A stretch of DNA of 64,000 nt, taken from the NCBI RefSeq assembly GCF_026230105.1, contig NC_079484.1:5099805-5163804 (forward strand), in the 5' to 3' direction. How positions within the stretch are numbered: position 1 is the stretch's first letter; the number at the start of each line of letters is the position of its first letter. The position numbers were made by a program, and so were the translations under genes. Below the pieces are notes generated by a model that saw only the letters and a list, made by a program, of their open reading frames with translations, did not search any database and was not told the origin of the DNA. Shown here piece after piece: positions 45,220 through 56,939 of the stretch. The stretch is from Diorhabda sublineata (lineage: Eukaryota > Arthropoda > Insecta > Coleoptera > Chrysomelidae).

Positions 45220-48200
45220 GAAATTTTACCTTTTTTCTGCTTTATATAAAGTAAATCCCGCTAATTTTGATTACATTTTTTATGATGATTTATTGAGCGA
45301 ATAAAAGCTCTCTTTCCAGGAGTCATTAGAGTCAAAAGAGAACGGAAAGATTCACTATAAATCCAGAATGTAAGTTGGAATGGAAAATTAAAATATAATT
45401 TAAAAAAGAGACAATAAAACGGATTGAAATACCCGGCTCCTGAAGGCAGTTGATGTATTAATGGAGTTAAATATAATTTTTTGTAACCTTTAAAATCTCT
45501 CTTAATCCATTTTAAAAGGTGTGAGTACTTCCACGTGACTATAAGTTTACTTATTGTAAATTATTAATAATAAAATTCCACTCAATTCATTATTCCTATA
45601 TATTAAAACGAAGATTTGGTAGGGAATTGATTTAAAATCTAAATTTAAACAATATATCACTTAAATTTCTATATTGCTACTAAACTATAATAAACTGAAA
45701 TTGTGTGGTACATAATCCTGGATCGTTTATTTATTTTCCTGAAGTGGAGTAGATAACTATACCTACAGTCTACACTGCTAGTAAGTTCTGGTAGAAGAAA
45801 AACTCACGTCGTCTGTGAGTTTGTAATCAACCACCGTTAGAAATTACTTTGCGGATGTAGCATTAACAGATTTTCCCTTTTTTCTTGAATACTTTTTCTG
45901 AGACTCTCGATCGATACCAGTTAATATAGGATTATAAGTTGGCTCTTCTTGTTTTTATACTCAGTCGTCCCTGTATCAGTGTAGGAAGCTTGCTGTTCCA
46001 TATCCTCGCCTCGCACTGTATATCATACTTCGCGTCACAGTTTCTGAAAAACTTTTTGGTGAAGTTTGTTATTAAGATGTTAAGAGCTAATCATTGTTTT
46101 GACCAAGGCGTCGGGTGTGATGCTTGATCCAGGATGGTAATTCAAGTCGGCATTCAAAAAAGAAATGGTCGTCTGCTCGACTCGACTCGACTCCTCTAGT
46201 CATGTAGTAGTCAACACTTCCATCTATGCGCTGCGTCCACTCATTTACGTTGGGAATCAAGCGGTAGATCTTTCATTATCGTTGTTTACTCGTACCAAAG
46301 GCACCGATCGTTCAGATTGTATTCAACCGGTATATTGATGTAAAATTTTTGCGCGTTTCCTTGGTTTTCAAGGCTTCGTTTATGTGACGACTAGCAGTTG
46401 TTACGAAAGTGTTAAGAAAATTAGTTTAATCAATAATTTTAACATACTTTTACTAGATAATACACTAATTTAGTCTTCGAAACTACCAATACCTTATAGA
46501 ATACTGCGTGAGGTCAAAATTTCGACTAAATTTCGTATTTTTAGAAATAATAACTGAGGGTGGGATTTATATACAAAAAAATATTTGAAATATGCACATA
46601 TATGAACGAATTTTTGTCAAAATATGAAATAAAATCTCGCAATATGCAAGAATGGATGTAAATGTGCAATTTAAATGAAACAAACAATTTTTATTTAACC
46701 ATATAATATTTATATCAATTTATAAAATTTTTATTAGAATTTTGAAATACAATTTCAATACCACATATGCCTATATCATATTTCCAACAAATAGGCAAGT
46801 AGAAATTTCAAATTGTGCTACTTATTTTGTATTTCTTACCCAGTTCAAAATAAGGTTATTTTTCATATATCCTGTGTCATCAGTGTTGCCTTATTTGTTT
46901 TGAAAAATATTATCTCATTGAATCACTAAATAATTTTTCCAAATGGCATATGTATTTGTTAATAATATCATCATTTAACTGGATGGGATTTCGGATATTA
47001 TCCATGAAAAACCATTTGGATTTCAAAAACATGATACTCTTCGTTCAATTGATGATGAAAAATCCTGTATTCTAGCTTTCAGATGAATTTTTGATAAAAC
47101 AATATAATATTAGTGCTTTAAATGGAAAATATTTATTTTCATCGGATACTAGAATTGAATTTAATATAGTTTTGAAATTCATTATTGTATGAAATAAACA
47201 ATGATATTTTTTGTTTATGAATTTTACTGTTTATTGATAAATAAACTACAAAGGATGAACTCAATTTTTCAATTCAATTACATACATAAAGATATGTTGC
47301 AATAATGCACAAAAATTATTAAACTTACAGCGCTCATTTCTGAGAAAAATACAAAGCACGTCACATTCGAAAAAACTAAGATAACCAATAAAAAAACTCA
47401 ATTGCAGCATTTCTGGTTCCAAATAATAAGGAAGAGTTGGATCAAAGATTTGAGTTTTATCAAGATTCTACCCCACAACATTATGGTGTTAAAGTTCGAA
47501 GGTATCTGTATAACCGTTTCGATGGAAAGTGGATTGGAAGACGTAGATCAACGGAGTGGTTACTTCGGTTACTTGATTTTACCTTACTTCATTTTTTTCT
47601 CTAGTTTAGGGATATTTAGAAAGTTCAAACTACGTTACCAATTATTAGATATGAAATTCCGCAGATGATAAGGTTTACCATCGTTTTGGCTTATTTATAA
47701 ACAATTGTTTATGAAGTCTTTGACACGAAACAAAATAAACTGGTGGACGTTTTTTTTTTCAAATAAACATCGTACTTCTTATGAATTTTCTGCGTGACTT
47801 CATTATAACTCCATATATTTATGATAACAGATCATCCCTCTCTCCTTCTGGTTTCTAATTTAAAAGAAAACTATTGCAAATACCACCCTGTTATCTGCTA
47901 TTATAATATTAACCCAAAGTTGATCTATATATAGGAAAGGTAATTGACACTGGAACAATAAAGTTTTTGATTTATATTCTCGTTCAAACAGAAAAAAAAT
48001 ATTTTAACCTTTTATTGGGATGAAACCTTTGTTTCAGAAGAGAATGAAATATAAAAAAATACCTAAAAACCTTGAAAATATGCGGCTCTAGCTGACACTT
48101 GCAAAGAACACTACTAACTCAAGAATGCAGTTTCTTTGAGGGACCTAGAGTATAACTTTCTATCATGAGTTTAAAGTTTTTGTAAAAAAACTTGTTATAC

Positions 48201-49400
48201 TTTTACTTCTAAGATTAGCTATAGCTGAGCAGACAGACCTTAGTGGTTACAAAAATAGTTGAAGACACGATCTAGGGTTTCAAAAATCAATTAGATCTCT
48301 AATTTGATGATAAACATCGTGGATAGAGAAAATATGTAGACCTGTAGTTTCAGAATAAACCAGCCACCCTCAATTTATAGACTAAAACAGACAAACAGAT
48401 ATTTATGTTTAGAAGGAATCGTAAAATGAGATTTTTTTGAAAATAGATGACATGATAATTCCTCAAAATCTTTCAACTATGATGATAATGGTCATTACAC
48501 CAAATTCTCACATTTTTAACACGTTTTTGTCCATAAAATCTACTGCTTAGTTTGATATGGAAACCCTAATGACTCTCCAGTGACCACAAATTCATGAAAC
48601 TTGTAGAAAATCCTCATATCATCCATAATAATAAATCAAATTAGACCGATATAACAAATCCGTGTAAGATCTTTTCTCTTCCTGACATAAAAAGTGTTTT
48701 ATCTCATATCTAAAAAATCTACTTTTTCTTTCTCAGTATTCCCTAAAGAATCACCAATTAATATAGCGTCTAGCACTCAGCAAAATTCTCAACGAAAATC
48801 TATAAGGATCCACAGAAAAAAGACTAAATGTAGCGTGAAAAGGCATGCTCTTTATTATCTCCGAATGGTTGTTTAAATAAGTTTTCCGGCAACCCAAAAA
48901 ACGATGAATGGAAAGCAGAAACAAAGTTAATACACGTTTTGAATGACAATGTTTTGACCCATACGAGGTGTGTGAATTAAGTAGAGACACAAGTAACCAT
49001 ACGAGCGATATGGTAGATCGGTTTAATGATCTGTAATTTGATAATCAACTACGCACAGCTAACGCATTAGATTTGACCTCAAAATAGATTTTTGTTGTTA
49101 CTCAATACCTTTATTCACATACAAGTTCTTTTAAACATATGGAAAGTATTCAAAATATCTCAGTGTTTAGCTGCACTAGATTGGATAGCATTCATTAGGT
49201 TGGTTTTCTTAAACACCTCGGATTTCATCGAACTATAATACAATATGAAGTTATCCAAATTAGTATAAAACTTTAGTAGAATATTAAATTTAAATGGGAA
49301 CATTTCCAAATATTACTTACAAAACTCCAACGATTTTAATGAGCTATAAACCCTGACTAAAATTAATAATAGATGCGGAAAGACTCGTTTAAATAAACGT
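45220..49400. other. Long stretch without recognisable genes
   Basis: 4.2 kb, mostly AT-rich. A moderately GC-balanced patch at 45900-46400 includes GACTCGACTCGACTCC and CGATCGTTCAGATTG, the latter an initiator-like TCAGA. Later exons of the secreted-protein gene at 49412-49574 might lie here on the minus strand, but I could not recognise any. Confidence 0.4.
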
Positions 49401-49405
49401 ATCCG

Positions 49406-49411
49406 ACTTAC
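49406..49411 (-). promoter_or_regulatory. 5' splice donor GTAAGT
   Basis: A perfect consensus donor on the minus strand ends the signal-peptide exon. It decides the end of the coding exon, since the open frame continues only a few codons past it. Confidence 0.65.
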
Positions 49412-49574
49412 CAGATTTTAGGGTAACTGGAGGGTCAGTAGGTGGTGGACTCACAGTAGTTGGTGATGGCGAAGGTAAGTCGCAGCATTCGCGATCAGGA
49501 AACTCGCTTCCATCGGCCCAATTCGACCAATTTGGTAAGGCTAATAGCCACAAAAATACACTAACACTACACAT
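49412..49574 (-). CDS. First coding exon of a putative secreted protein
   Basis: On the minus strand the first in-frame ATG after an upstream stop (49574) begins a 54-codon exon. The product starts with a signal peptide: Met-Cys-Ser, hydrophobic V-S-V-F-L-W-L-L-A-L-P (residues 4-14), a turn and a likely cleavage site after N-W-A (20). The mature part has an acidic D-G-S-E-F-P-D-R-E stretch, a Cys-Cys pair (30-31) and a Ser/Thr/Pro-rich linker (35-51). The exon ends at 49412 with the strong donor G|GTAAGT, leaving a phase-1 junction, common after signal-peptide exons. The sequence in frame beyond the donor quickly stops. Function is unknown. The linker and Cys pair suggest an extracellular protein whose domain is encoded by later exons, toward or beyond the start of the window. 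This is the best candidate for a host gene here. Confidence 0.6.
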
Positions 49575-49589
49575 AACATTTGACACTTA

Positions 49590-50640
49590 CAAGCAATCTT
49601 AAAGTGAATTTATTCACATATTAGATCTCTCCAAAATTATTAATTTGATCTTGTTCAATAACGAAAGCAATGCATTAGGTATGTGTTTACCTGGAAAATG
49701 AATAATTTTCTCTTTTTACATTAGAATTGAATACCAGTGCTGGATGTGGTTAGCGAGAGGGTTGAATGTATTGAATAACGTATGAAATGTTGTACAAGTG
49801 ATTCTTGAGAGGTGGTTTGGCTTCCACACCCTCTTCGTGTCTTTGGAAGCAAGATTTTAACAAACATCTTAATATTTCTGAAGAATATCTGGAGGTTGAT
49901 ATGGGTTGACATCCATTGGTCAATCCAAATGTTTGATTTTTAGAACGGAATCTGGTTACTTTTGATTTTTTTACTGAAAGTACTTTATTATTTCGGTAAA
50001 AGGTGGTACCTGCAATTTACTTGATTCATACTAATGGTATTTACAGTGAAATAAATTATCGTTTCAAATTAAAACGCTAGGGAATTATTAGGACCGACTA
50101 TTAGTACTAGTATTCCTGTGGATTAATTTTTCATTGTGAAACATATTTTTAATAAAGGCTCAAACTGCTGCGGAAATGCTTATGTAAGAGACTTTTGGTG
50201 GCCAAAAACTCATGGTCTAAAAACAGCTTGTAGCACGTCATGTTGTTATGTTGAGGAAGAAAGCAGTTGGTTTATTTTTGTTATTTTCTTTGACATGAAA
50301 CTTTGCGAATTTCACAGTAGCATGACTTCTTGTTTGAACGAACAAGTTTGTTCACTTTTTGTACATTTTTATTGGTTCTTGAAATTGAAAGACGTCGGTC
50401 GTTTTTCACTTTTAAATATCTTTTGAATATCAGGACCAGTCTCACCCAAAAGAGAATCTAGTTCAGTTTTTATATTTGTTGGGCTAATGCCTTTCGAATA
50501 AAAGTGTCTGAGGACGGAAAATTATATTTTTAGACAACTTGGCAAGTAAAGTAGGCGTTGACTGGAAATATTGTTGCTTCTCGTGATTGGGCAATTCTCA
50601 AATGTTCCAACTAGAAACATTTCAAAGATGGAAAATCTAA
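49590..50640. other. No gene recognised
   Basis: This would be upstream of the secreted-protein exon; no TATA box or initiator stood out. The plus frame at 50136-50426 starts with GTG and has no motif. Confidence 0.4.
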
Positions 50641-51420
50641 AAGAAAAAGGACGACGTGAAATAATTGCCGAGTTTTATTAACAAATCTTTACGGTTAGTC
50701 CCGAATTGGAATAGCCAGACAAACAGTTCACGAAATCTGTCGGCATTTTGAGACAGGTATTTCGAGAGAAAAAGAAAAAAATATGAGGCTTTACGAGAGC
50801 GGCTCACGGAAAACTGGTAGTCAGTTCGCAAAAATTGGGCAGAAAATTTAAAATTGAAAAGAAATATATAAATAACATTCTAAATGAACAGATAGTAGTT
50901 GAAAAATCAAGAAAATCGGCGCCCAAATACTCTGAGAAGCAACAAATGGAACAATAATCAAAGCTTGAAAGTCTCAGTGACAAAATTTTTTCGCATGTTA
51001 AAGGTTTTGAATTCAATAAGACGATGAAGTGAATTTAAAAGTATAATTCAAATATGTGGAAAAGAGTTTTAGATCTAGAACCAAGCAGTTCATAAAGAAA
51101 AAGCATCCTGAAAGAAATTTTATGTATTGGCCAAATATTACAACTACTCTTTATACAAAGAACGTTTTGGGAGTTTTGGAGAGTTTATTATATTAATTGA
51201 GAAGTACCTAAGTAACCTCAATTGAGAACGTTTTTGGAAAAAATTGAAACTAAACGTTGGAGAGGTGGGGAAGCAGCCACACGTGGAGAATTTGAAAAGA
51301 TAATTTTGGGCAAACTCCAACAAATGCTAGATTCAGTATTTCATATTTTAATGCAGCATTTCAAAACAAATCGAACCGACTGGGTTCTGATTCAGTTATA
51401 AAAAATGTGTGTAATTATAA
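50640..51420 (+). pseudogene. Tc1/mariner-superfamily transposase relic (IS630-like)
   Basis: Blocks in order, each with its own frame, are as follows. L-V-V-S-S-Q-K-L-G-R-K-F-K-I-E-K-K-Y-I-N-N-I-L (helix-turn-helix of the x-R-K-L-A-x-K-F type) is followed by S-A-P-K-Y-S-E-K-Q-Q (the K-A-P-K-Y-T-x-x-Q linker) and F-E-F then a frameshift into D-D-E-V-N-L-K-V (the first catalytic region). K-K-H-P-E-R-N-F-M-Y-W-P and P-Q-L-R-T-F (compare N-x-P-Q-x-R-P-I-E-x-F-W) come next. The relic ends with the C-terminal W-G-G-E-A-A-T-R-G-E-F and K-I-L-G-K-L-Q-Q-M. The domain between the catalytic residues is largely deleted. Several frames give coherent peptides, which shows true descent from a transposase. 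It differs from the mariners and from the Tc1 copy at 59.3 kb. Confidence 0.65.
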
Positions 51421-52341
51421 TGTAGTAACCATTGTTCCATAGAAGAAATTAGAAATAATTAAATTAGAACAAATAGTTTGTGAGGATTTTTTATCCCTTT
51501 ACCCATCAAGGAACAAACAGCAAATGAAGGAGAAAGACCTAAACTTAAATTGAATTAGGGAAATCAGAGCAATTAGATGTAGTCAACATGAAACCTATTC
51601 AGCAAATTCATTTTATACCCTTCAAAAACCAAAATTGATAAAAAAAGTTGCGAACCTTTTTCGAGATAATTGATTCGTTTGAAACGTATAATTTTTGTGT
51701 GTTCGTTCCGTCAAAAATTAGAATAATGGTAAAGTAATCAACGAAATTCAACAAGCAGTTAAGTATAACGAGGTTAATTCCAGACCAAAAGCACATCTTT
51801 AAAAAAAATGTGAAAATGAAATCCAAACCATAGCGAAAATGTAAAAAAATAACATCGATTATAACCGTAATACAATTTCACGTTTGTTTGATTAAAAAAA
51901 AATAAAAAAAAATGGAAAAACTTCACTGTTAGAGGAACTCGGAAAACATATTTAATTCAGTATCAACAATTTTTAATGATATTAGTATGAGATAATTGTA
52001 TACCGGTTTATTTATTTTGTGAACTAAGTACTTTTTGTGCTGTTTAATTATTAGTGAGGCCAATGTAGAACCATCCAAGGAAGAATAATGAATAGCAATA
52101 AAGTATGCTTGCCAACCTATAAAAGTTAATCTTCAAGGAATAAAATGAATGGTTGAATTAATTGTTATATATTTTATTTTTATCTTCGAAAATGATTAAG
52201 TTAATGAATTGTAGTTAACTTCTGATAACATTAAGTCATAAACTTACAACCTACACTTCTGCATCATTAACCTAGTAAAATTGCGTCTAAGTAATATTTC
52301 ACTAACATGATACGGTCTCTAGTTACAACACATAATTCTAA
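51420..52341. other. No gene recognised
   Basis: AT-rich. The first part probably includes the 3' end of the preceding element. Confidence 0.4.
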
Positions 52342-52740
52342 TTATTTCACATTGTAGTTTTTGCTCAAGTATATTTTAGTTTCTAGTGAACTTAGTCGCT
52401 CTATATTCATTTCCTCCAGTTTCTTTTCACACTCCTTATCGATCCATCCTTTCTTGCTTGTTTTCATCTCCAAACCCAGCGTTTGCTCCGTTACCTGTCC
52501 CATTAATTTCTTCATTTGCATCCACTTCATTTCCACATTGTCATCTATGTTCATTGTTCTTAAAATTGTGTGCAAAAAATGTTGAATAGCCTGTTTCGCC
52601 TCGTTTTTCTCTATCATTGATACATTGAAATTCATCCTTCTATTGATTACTTTCGTTATTCTTGATAGTTGTTGCTTGATGTTTCCTATTACTAAAAAGT
52701 GATCTGTACTTGCGTCCGCACCTCTATAATTTCTCAACAT
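52342..52740 (-). pseudogene. RTE-like LINE endonuclease end and linker, uninterrupted
   Basis: The 132-codon minus frame opens M-L-R-N-Y-R-G-A-D-A-S-T-D-H-F-L-V-I-G, with RGAD...TDH-x-L-V, the end of the AP-type endonuclease of RTE/BovB-like LINEs. It continues with Lys/Arg-rich linker sequence and W-I-D-K-E-C-E-K-K-L-E-E-M-N, the W-F/I-D-x-E-C-x-x-A-x-x-x-(K/R)-N motif that precedes the reverse transcriptase. The frame then ends. The earlier endonuclease (with E-x-x) and the reverse transcriptase are absent, so it is a fragment although uninterrupted. The overlapping plus frames 52361-52589 are shadows. It is probably one of the younger fossils in the window. Confidence 0.75.
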
Positions 52741-53610
52741 TTGTAATAATTGTGTTTGTGTGGTTGAATATCCAGTACAACATATCTACTCGAGAGAAAT
52801 GATAAATGATAGATAAAGTTTATGTAAACGCTTGTAGCAGTAACAAGAAAAAACCATCAAGACGTGATAACGTTGGGCACGTAATAGGTTGATACATCAG
52901 AACGAAAAAGGAAGACGTTAATTGTACAAGAGCACAACTATTTGTTATTCTCAAAATTGTAACGTCCACTTGGATGGAAAGTTACATGAACGCAACATTT
53001 TGTTTATGTTATATCTCAATATAATTATTTGTGGGATATTCAGTTTTTTGAAGCAATTGAATGATAAAAATTAAAGTATCTACCTTATTTCAAAGTTTGG
53101 TTTTTAATGAATTTCCATACGTATACTTTGAAATCATTTACTTTATCAACAAACCGAAAGTCATGTAGTTATTACAAATTCGGTTGATTTATTAGAGAAA
53201 ATATCATTATCTTTTCAAATATTTAACACCAACTCCAATGAAAAATAATGAAAAATTAACTAGGAATAAGGGTAGATCACCAATCGAGGTCACAAGATTA
53301 TAAGACCCGAACACATCAAATATTTAAACCAAAATGACACACACACAAGGCACAAATAATTTTTCAAACATTCTTAAATAAATGAATAGGTTTTCTCTTA
53401 GATGTCTTTATTAGAAGAAGAATGCGTTAAGAAATTGTCAGTTGATTTATTAATATCGATAACTAGTTTTTTGTTTTGATTGATTCGCATTTTGATTTGA
53501 AATCCCATCGAGTGTACTATAGAGCAAAATGAAAAATTCAAATGCTTCACTTTCTTCCAATAATTTTCATTGTTTATTGTCTGTCTATAATTGGATATGG
53601 CTTCATTGTT
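52740..53610. other. No gene recognised
   Basis: Near 52985 the words ACGCAACATTTTGTTTATG resemble the 5' leader of the mariner at 44790-45220, but no transposase follows. The minus frame at 53398-53667 could be decayed continuation of the next element. Confidence 0.35.
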
Positions 53611-53614
53611 TTTC

Positions 53615-53855
53615 AAAATATTCTCAATTTGAACCAATTGCGGGTTTCTTTTTTGGACTATTGTCAAACAAGTTTTTTACAGCCAAATGTTCTTGCAATA
53701 TATATAAGAGTTTCCGTTCATCAGAGATATTTTTCTGGTGCAATAGGCGATTTTGGACGACCTTCATGAAATTCATTCTGTGCGACCACGATTTGATTCC
53801 AAAAACCAGACAAACATGATTGTTGGAGATGGTGCTTCATCACCAAAAGTTAAAG
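53615..53855 (-). pseudogene. mariner transposase, N-terminal fragment
   Basis: On the minus strand the sequence reads F-G-D-E-A-P-S-P-T-T-I-F-V-W-F (second helix-turn-helix, canonical F-G-D-x-A-P-S-x-x-T-V-x-x-W-F), N-E-F-H-E-G-R-P-K-S-P-I-A-P-E-K (canonical F-x-E-G-R-P-x-x-x-x-x-P-E-N) and L-L-Y-I-L-Q-E-H-L-A-V-K. A short insertion lies before the second block. The catalytic domain is not recognisable. This EGRP-type lineage is distinct from the RSGRP-type copies elsewhere in the window. The plus frames at 53529-53819 are its antisense. Confidence 0.7.
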
Positions 53856-55780
53856 CGTTGAATTAGTCCACGTCGACTTCACAGACTTAATATATTTTGT
53901 AATACCTTTCTACCTGTCTATCGGTCTGAAAATATATTATTGAGTATATTTGTTTATTCACATCACATTTGGGATTCCATTATAGGGTATTTACTTGTTC
54001 TTGACTTGACTTGACATATATTACTTCTAGAAAGAGTTTATTACTTAACAATCATTGATTGAATTTGGTATATTCGATAAATCAAATTCAAATATATTGT
54101 TTAACTCCGCTTGTGCTCAAGGGATTGATTGCAGGATGCTATTTTATCAAATTAATGGCAAAGAAAGTCATTTATATCAATAAAATTAAATCAAATCTGG
54201 TTTGTTCTAGTAAAATCGAACGATCCTTTATTTCTAATCCTAGTATCATAATCATAGTCTTCTTTATTGTAAAATAAAATACTTTGATCAGGTTTTTGTA
54301 ATCAGTTGGCTGATAATGATATATCACCGATTTCCAAATACTTCCTAGTGTAGCATTTTTGGTGTGGCTGTGTAAAATAAGTCCACATATATTGGAACCA
54401 TTCATTATTAATTTTGCATGTTCTTACATTTGAAATATTATTTTCTTCAGTCGTTCACACGATCTGTCGAATAATATGGATTCCATCATTTCTGGAAAAT
54501 TTCCTTAGGAACAGCTTATCCACAATCTTGAAACGACAAGTTTTACATAAAAATATTTAGTGCAATGACATACCGTACTATCTTGTTGGTACCGAATACT
54601 TTTGAAAGGATAGTTTTTCTTGGAATGACAAAAAGACTTCATAATCTATTCTCATAAATGCAACACGTCATAAACGAACACCACCTTAAGCCAGAAAGAA
54701 AATGTTGGGACGAGACAATTTGAAAAATATGTCGTTTCATCGGATAAAATTACGTACTATGAAAGTGCCTATAACAATATCTAGCTTCCAGTGTTTGACT
54801 CATTTATTTTTGTATCTAGTTATTTGGACTTATTTCTATCAATTAAAGTAAAAGTTTTGTCAAAGAGCTAAAAGACAAAAAGCATTCAGTAGGACTTTTC
54901 ATGGACATACATTGTATACTTACTAACTTATCCTCTAACTTTGGAAATATTATAAAAAGACATAAATCTTTAAAAACCAACCATTTATCTTATTTCCTCA
55001 TAACCAAAATTAAACGCTCATAGTTAGTTCTCCAAAAACACACCAAGGTAACCCAGAAAAGTCTCGAGCTCATATAGATAATGCATTATATCATCTCTAG
55101 TAATTTTATACGACCATCTCTATTAATAATATAGAAAAAAGTGACTCAACCACCCCCTACAATTTAACGTTTTTAAAAATTGGGTTTTCATTTTATTTTT
55201 TTTTTATAACTTTCACAATGAGATAAAACGAGGGGTTTAAATTAGTGCTTTACCTCAAACTATTTAAAATGTGGTTTTCGTCGCTTCATAACTTTTGGAA
55301 AACCCTGAATATACCCCACAGAATTCTTGAAATGTGAAATTTCATTTCATTTTATAGCAATCTCGAAAAGGAGTTTGTAGAATCGGTAGATGGTTACATA
55401 CAAAATCTCCACAGAACAGATTTCACTGATCAATTAAATATGTCATCCAGGTTAAATCGCTATAATGAATGAAAGCTTTCCACTTTCCATGTATTTCCCT
55501 AATTACGAAATAATGAATGGAGACATATATATGTACTTATATTCCTCGGGTATCATATTTTATTATTATATTGATTTACACAAAAATTATAGTTTTGTAA
55601 GCAAAAAATGAATGTGAAAACTATTCTAATTTATTCGTTTCGGTAAAACTTTACTTCAGTAACTTAATTCAACCCTTTTCTCGCAACCCAACACTGGTCT
55701 TAAACTTTATGATACCCTTACCAAACGCCTTGAGAGAGATCGCTCCAAGAAAAAAAAATAAACATTAAACAACCCCGATC
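53855..55780. other. No gene recognised
   Basis: AT-rich. 55140-55320 (ACCACCCCCTACAATTTAACGTTTTTAAAAATTGGG onward) has the texture of a dispersed non-coding repeat, but no second copy lies in the window. Confidence 0.4.
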
Positions 55781-55784
55781 ACAT

Positions 55785-55990
55785 GTGCCGCGAGACGCGT
55801 TATTTTTCGCGATTTTGACACCACTGCACACTTCAGATACAACAGCGGCGAGTACAGTGAGTACACCATGGAGTAGCGACGAGGCAGGCAGCGTTGCGCG
55901 CCTTACGTCACGAGGTCGATGCCGGCGCCATGGCCGTCTTGTAGTCCAGCACCGCGACGCGCACCTGAGTGGACTTCTACGGTTGTTTTT
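55785..55990. promoter_or_regulatory. GC-rich, CpG-dense island; possible promoter or first exon
   Basis: About 200 bases rich in GCG/CGC (GCCGCGAGACGCG, GTTGCGCGCCTTACGTCACG, GCACCGCGACGCGCACC) stand out in an AT-rich setting. TTACGTCA is a CRE-like site. A 75-codon plus frame without an ATG and short minus-strand ATG frames overlap it, none convincing. Such islands occur at promoters and 5' untranslated exons. No TATA box or initiator could be fixed, so orientation is unknown. A transposon terminus is the alternative. Confidence 0.35.
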
Positions 55991-56570
55991 AGATTATAGC
56001 TATGACTATTAGCTGCCAAGAAGAGATATTGTATTAAGTTTTACGGTTCCGTAGAGCAGAATCAAAAGGGCTATCGATGCAAAACGGTGAAACATATATA
56101 TTCAGTATAACAGGATTATTCGTTTCAGTACAAATTAAGTACTTGTTTGGAAACAATAGTAATAAGGCGGCGAAGGGTTAAGTTGTGTTAAAAACCCTTT
56201 CATATAGTTTGATGAGTATTTCAGCCCCGGTCATCTTGTACCCTCATACATCGGCTATTTATTGGGGTACGTTAACAACGCAACCATAGAAGATAAACGG
56301 AAATTTGAAATAATATACATTATAGTATATAAAATAACCAAATATCAAAGATAAAAATTTCCTGGAAGGGTATTATGGACATTATCGTCATTTTACACCA
56401 TAACGAAAAGCTGGGAATTGAAATAATCGAATTTCTATTCGTGGGGCGGAATAATAAACACTCTCAATTTTTTACACAGTTTATTATACACTATTTATGA
56501 TAATTCACTAGCAAATAACACAACAAATAAATAAACAGATTTTCCACAAAAGTTATTTAAAAGAAATATT
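55990..56570. other. No gene recognised
   Basis: Moderately AT-rich sequence. The last 120 bases are the AT-rich lead-in to the dispersed repeat. Confidence 0.4.
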
Positions 56571-56725
56571 GTTAATAAACCGACTGCTATAATAAAAAGT
56601 TTTAAAAGGAAACGTATAAGGCGCGTCCGCCATTTATAAAAAGTAGATAAATTTAAAAATACCATTTTAGCTGAACAGGACCGGCTAAGGGCCCATTTCG
56701 CGAGCTTGTACGTAACAAGTGTTCG
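56570..56725 (+). repeat. Dispersed repeat, copy 2 (partner at 445-615)
   Basis: AATAAACCGACTGCTATAA, then a G/C-richer GGCGCGTCCGCC and TTTATAAAAAGTAGA, parallel the first copy. Divergence is high. Confidence 0.45.
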
Positions 56726-56939
56726 AAGATATCGACAGTTGTTTGATAGTTCAGGGAATTTAAGAAATATGAGTTATGTTGATAACATAGTTGGAAAATT
56801 GAATATATATTAGTGTGAAACTTAAGAAGAAAGAAAGTAAACAATCTCACATTGAAAACATACGTTGGACCAATTAGGCTGAGTTTGACGTTTAAGTTTT
56901 TGCTACGGTGTATGAATAACGGAAAAATCAATGGAAACA

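Noticed and set aside
50136..50426. 96-codon Cys-containing plus frame
   Set aside because: Starts at GTG rather than ATG, no recognisable motif, no splice or promoter context.
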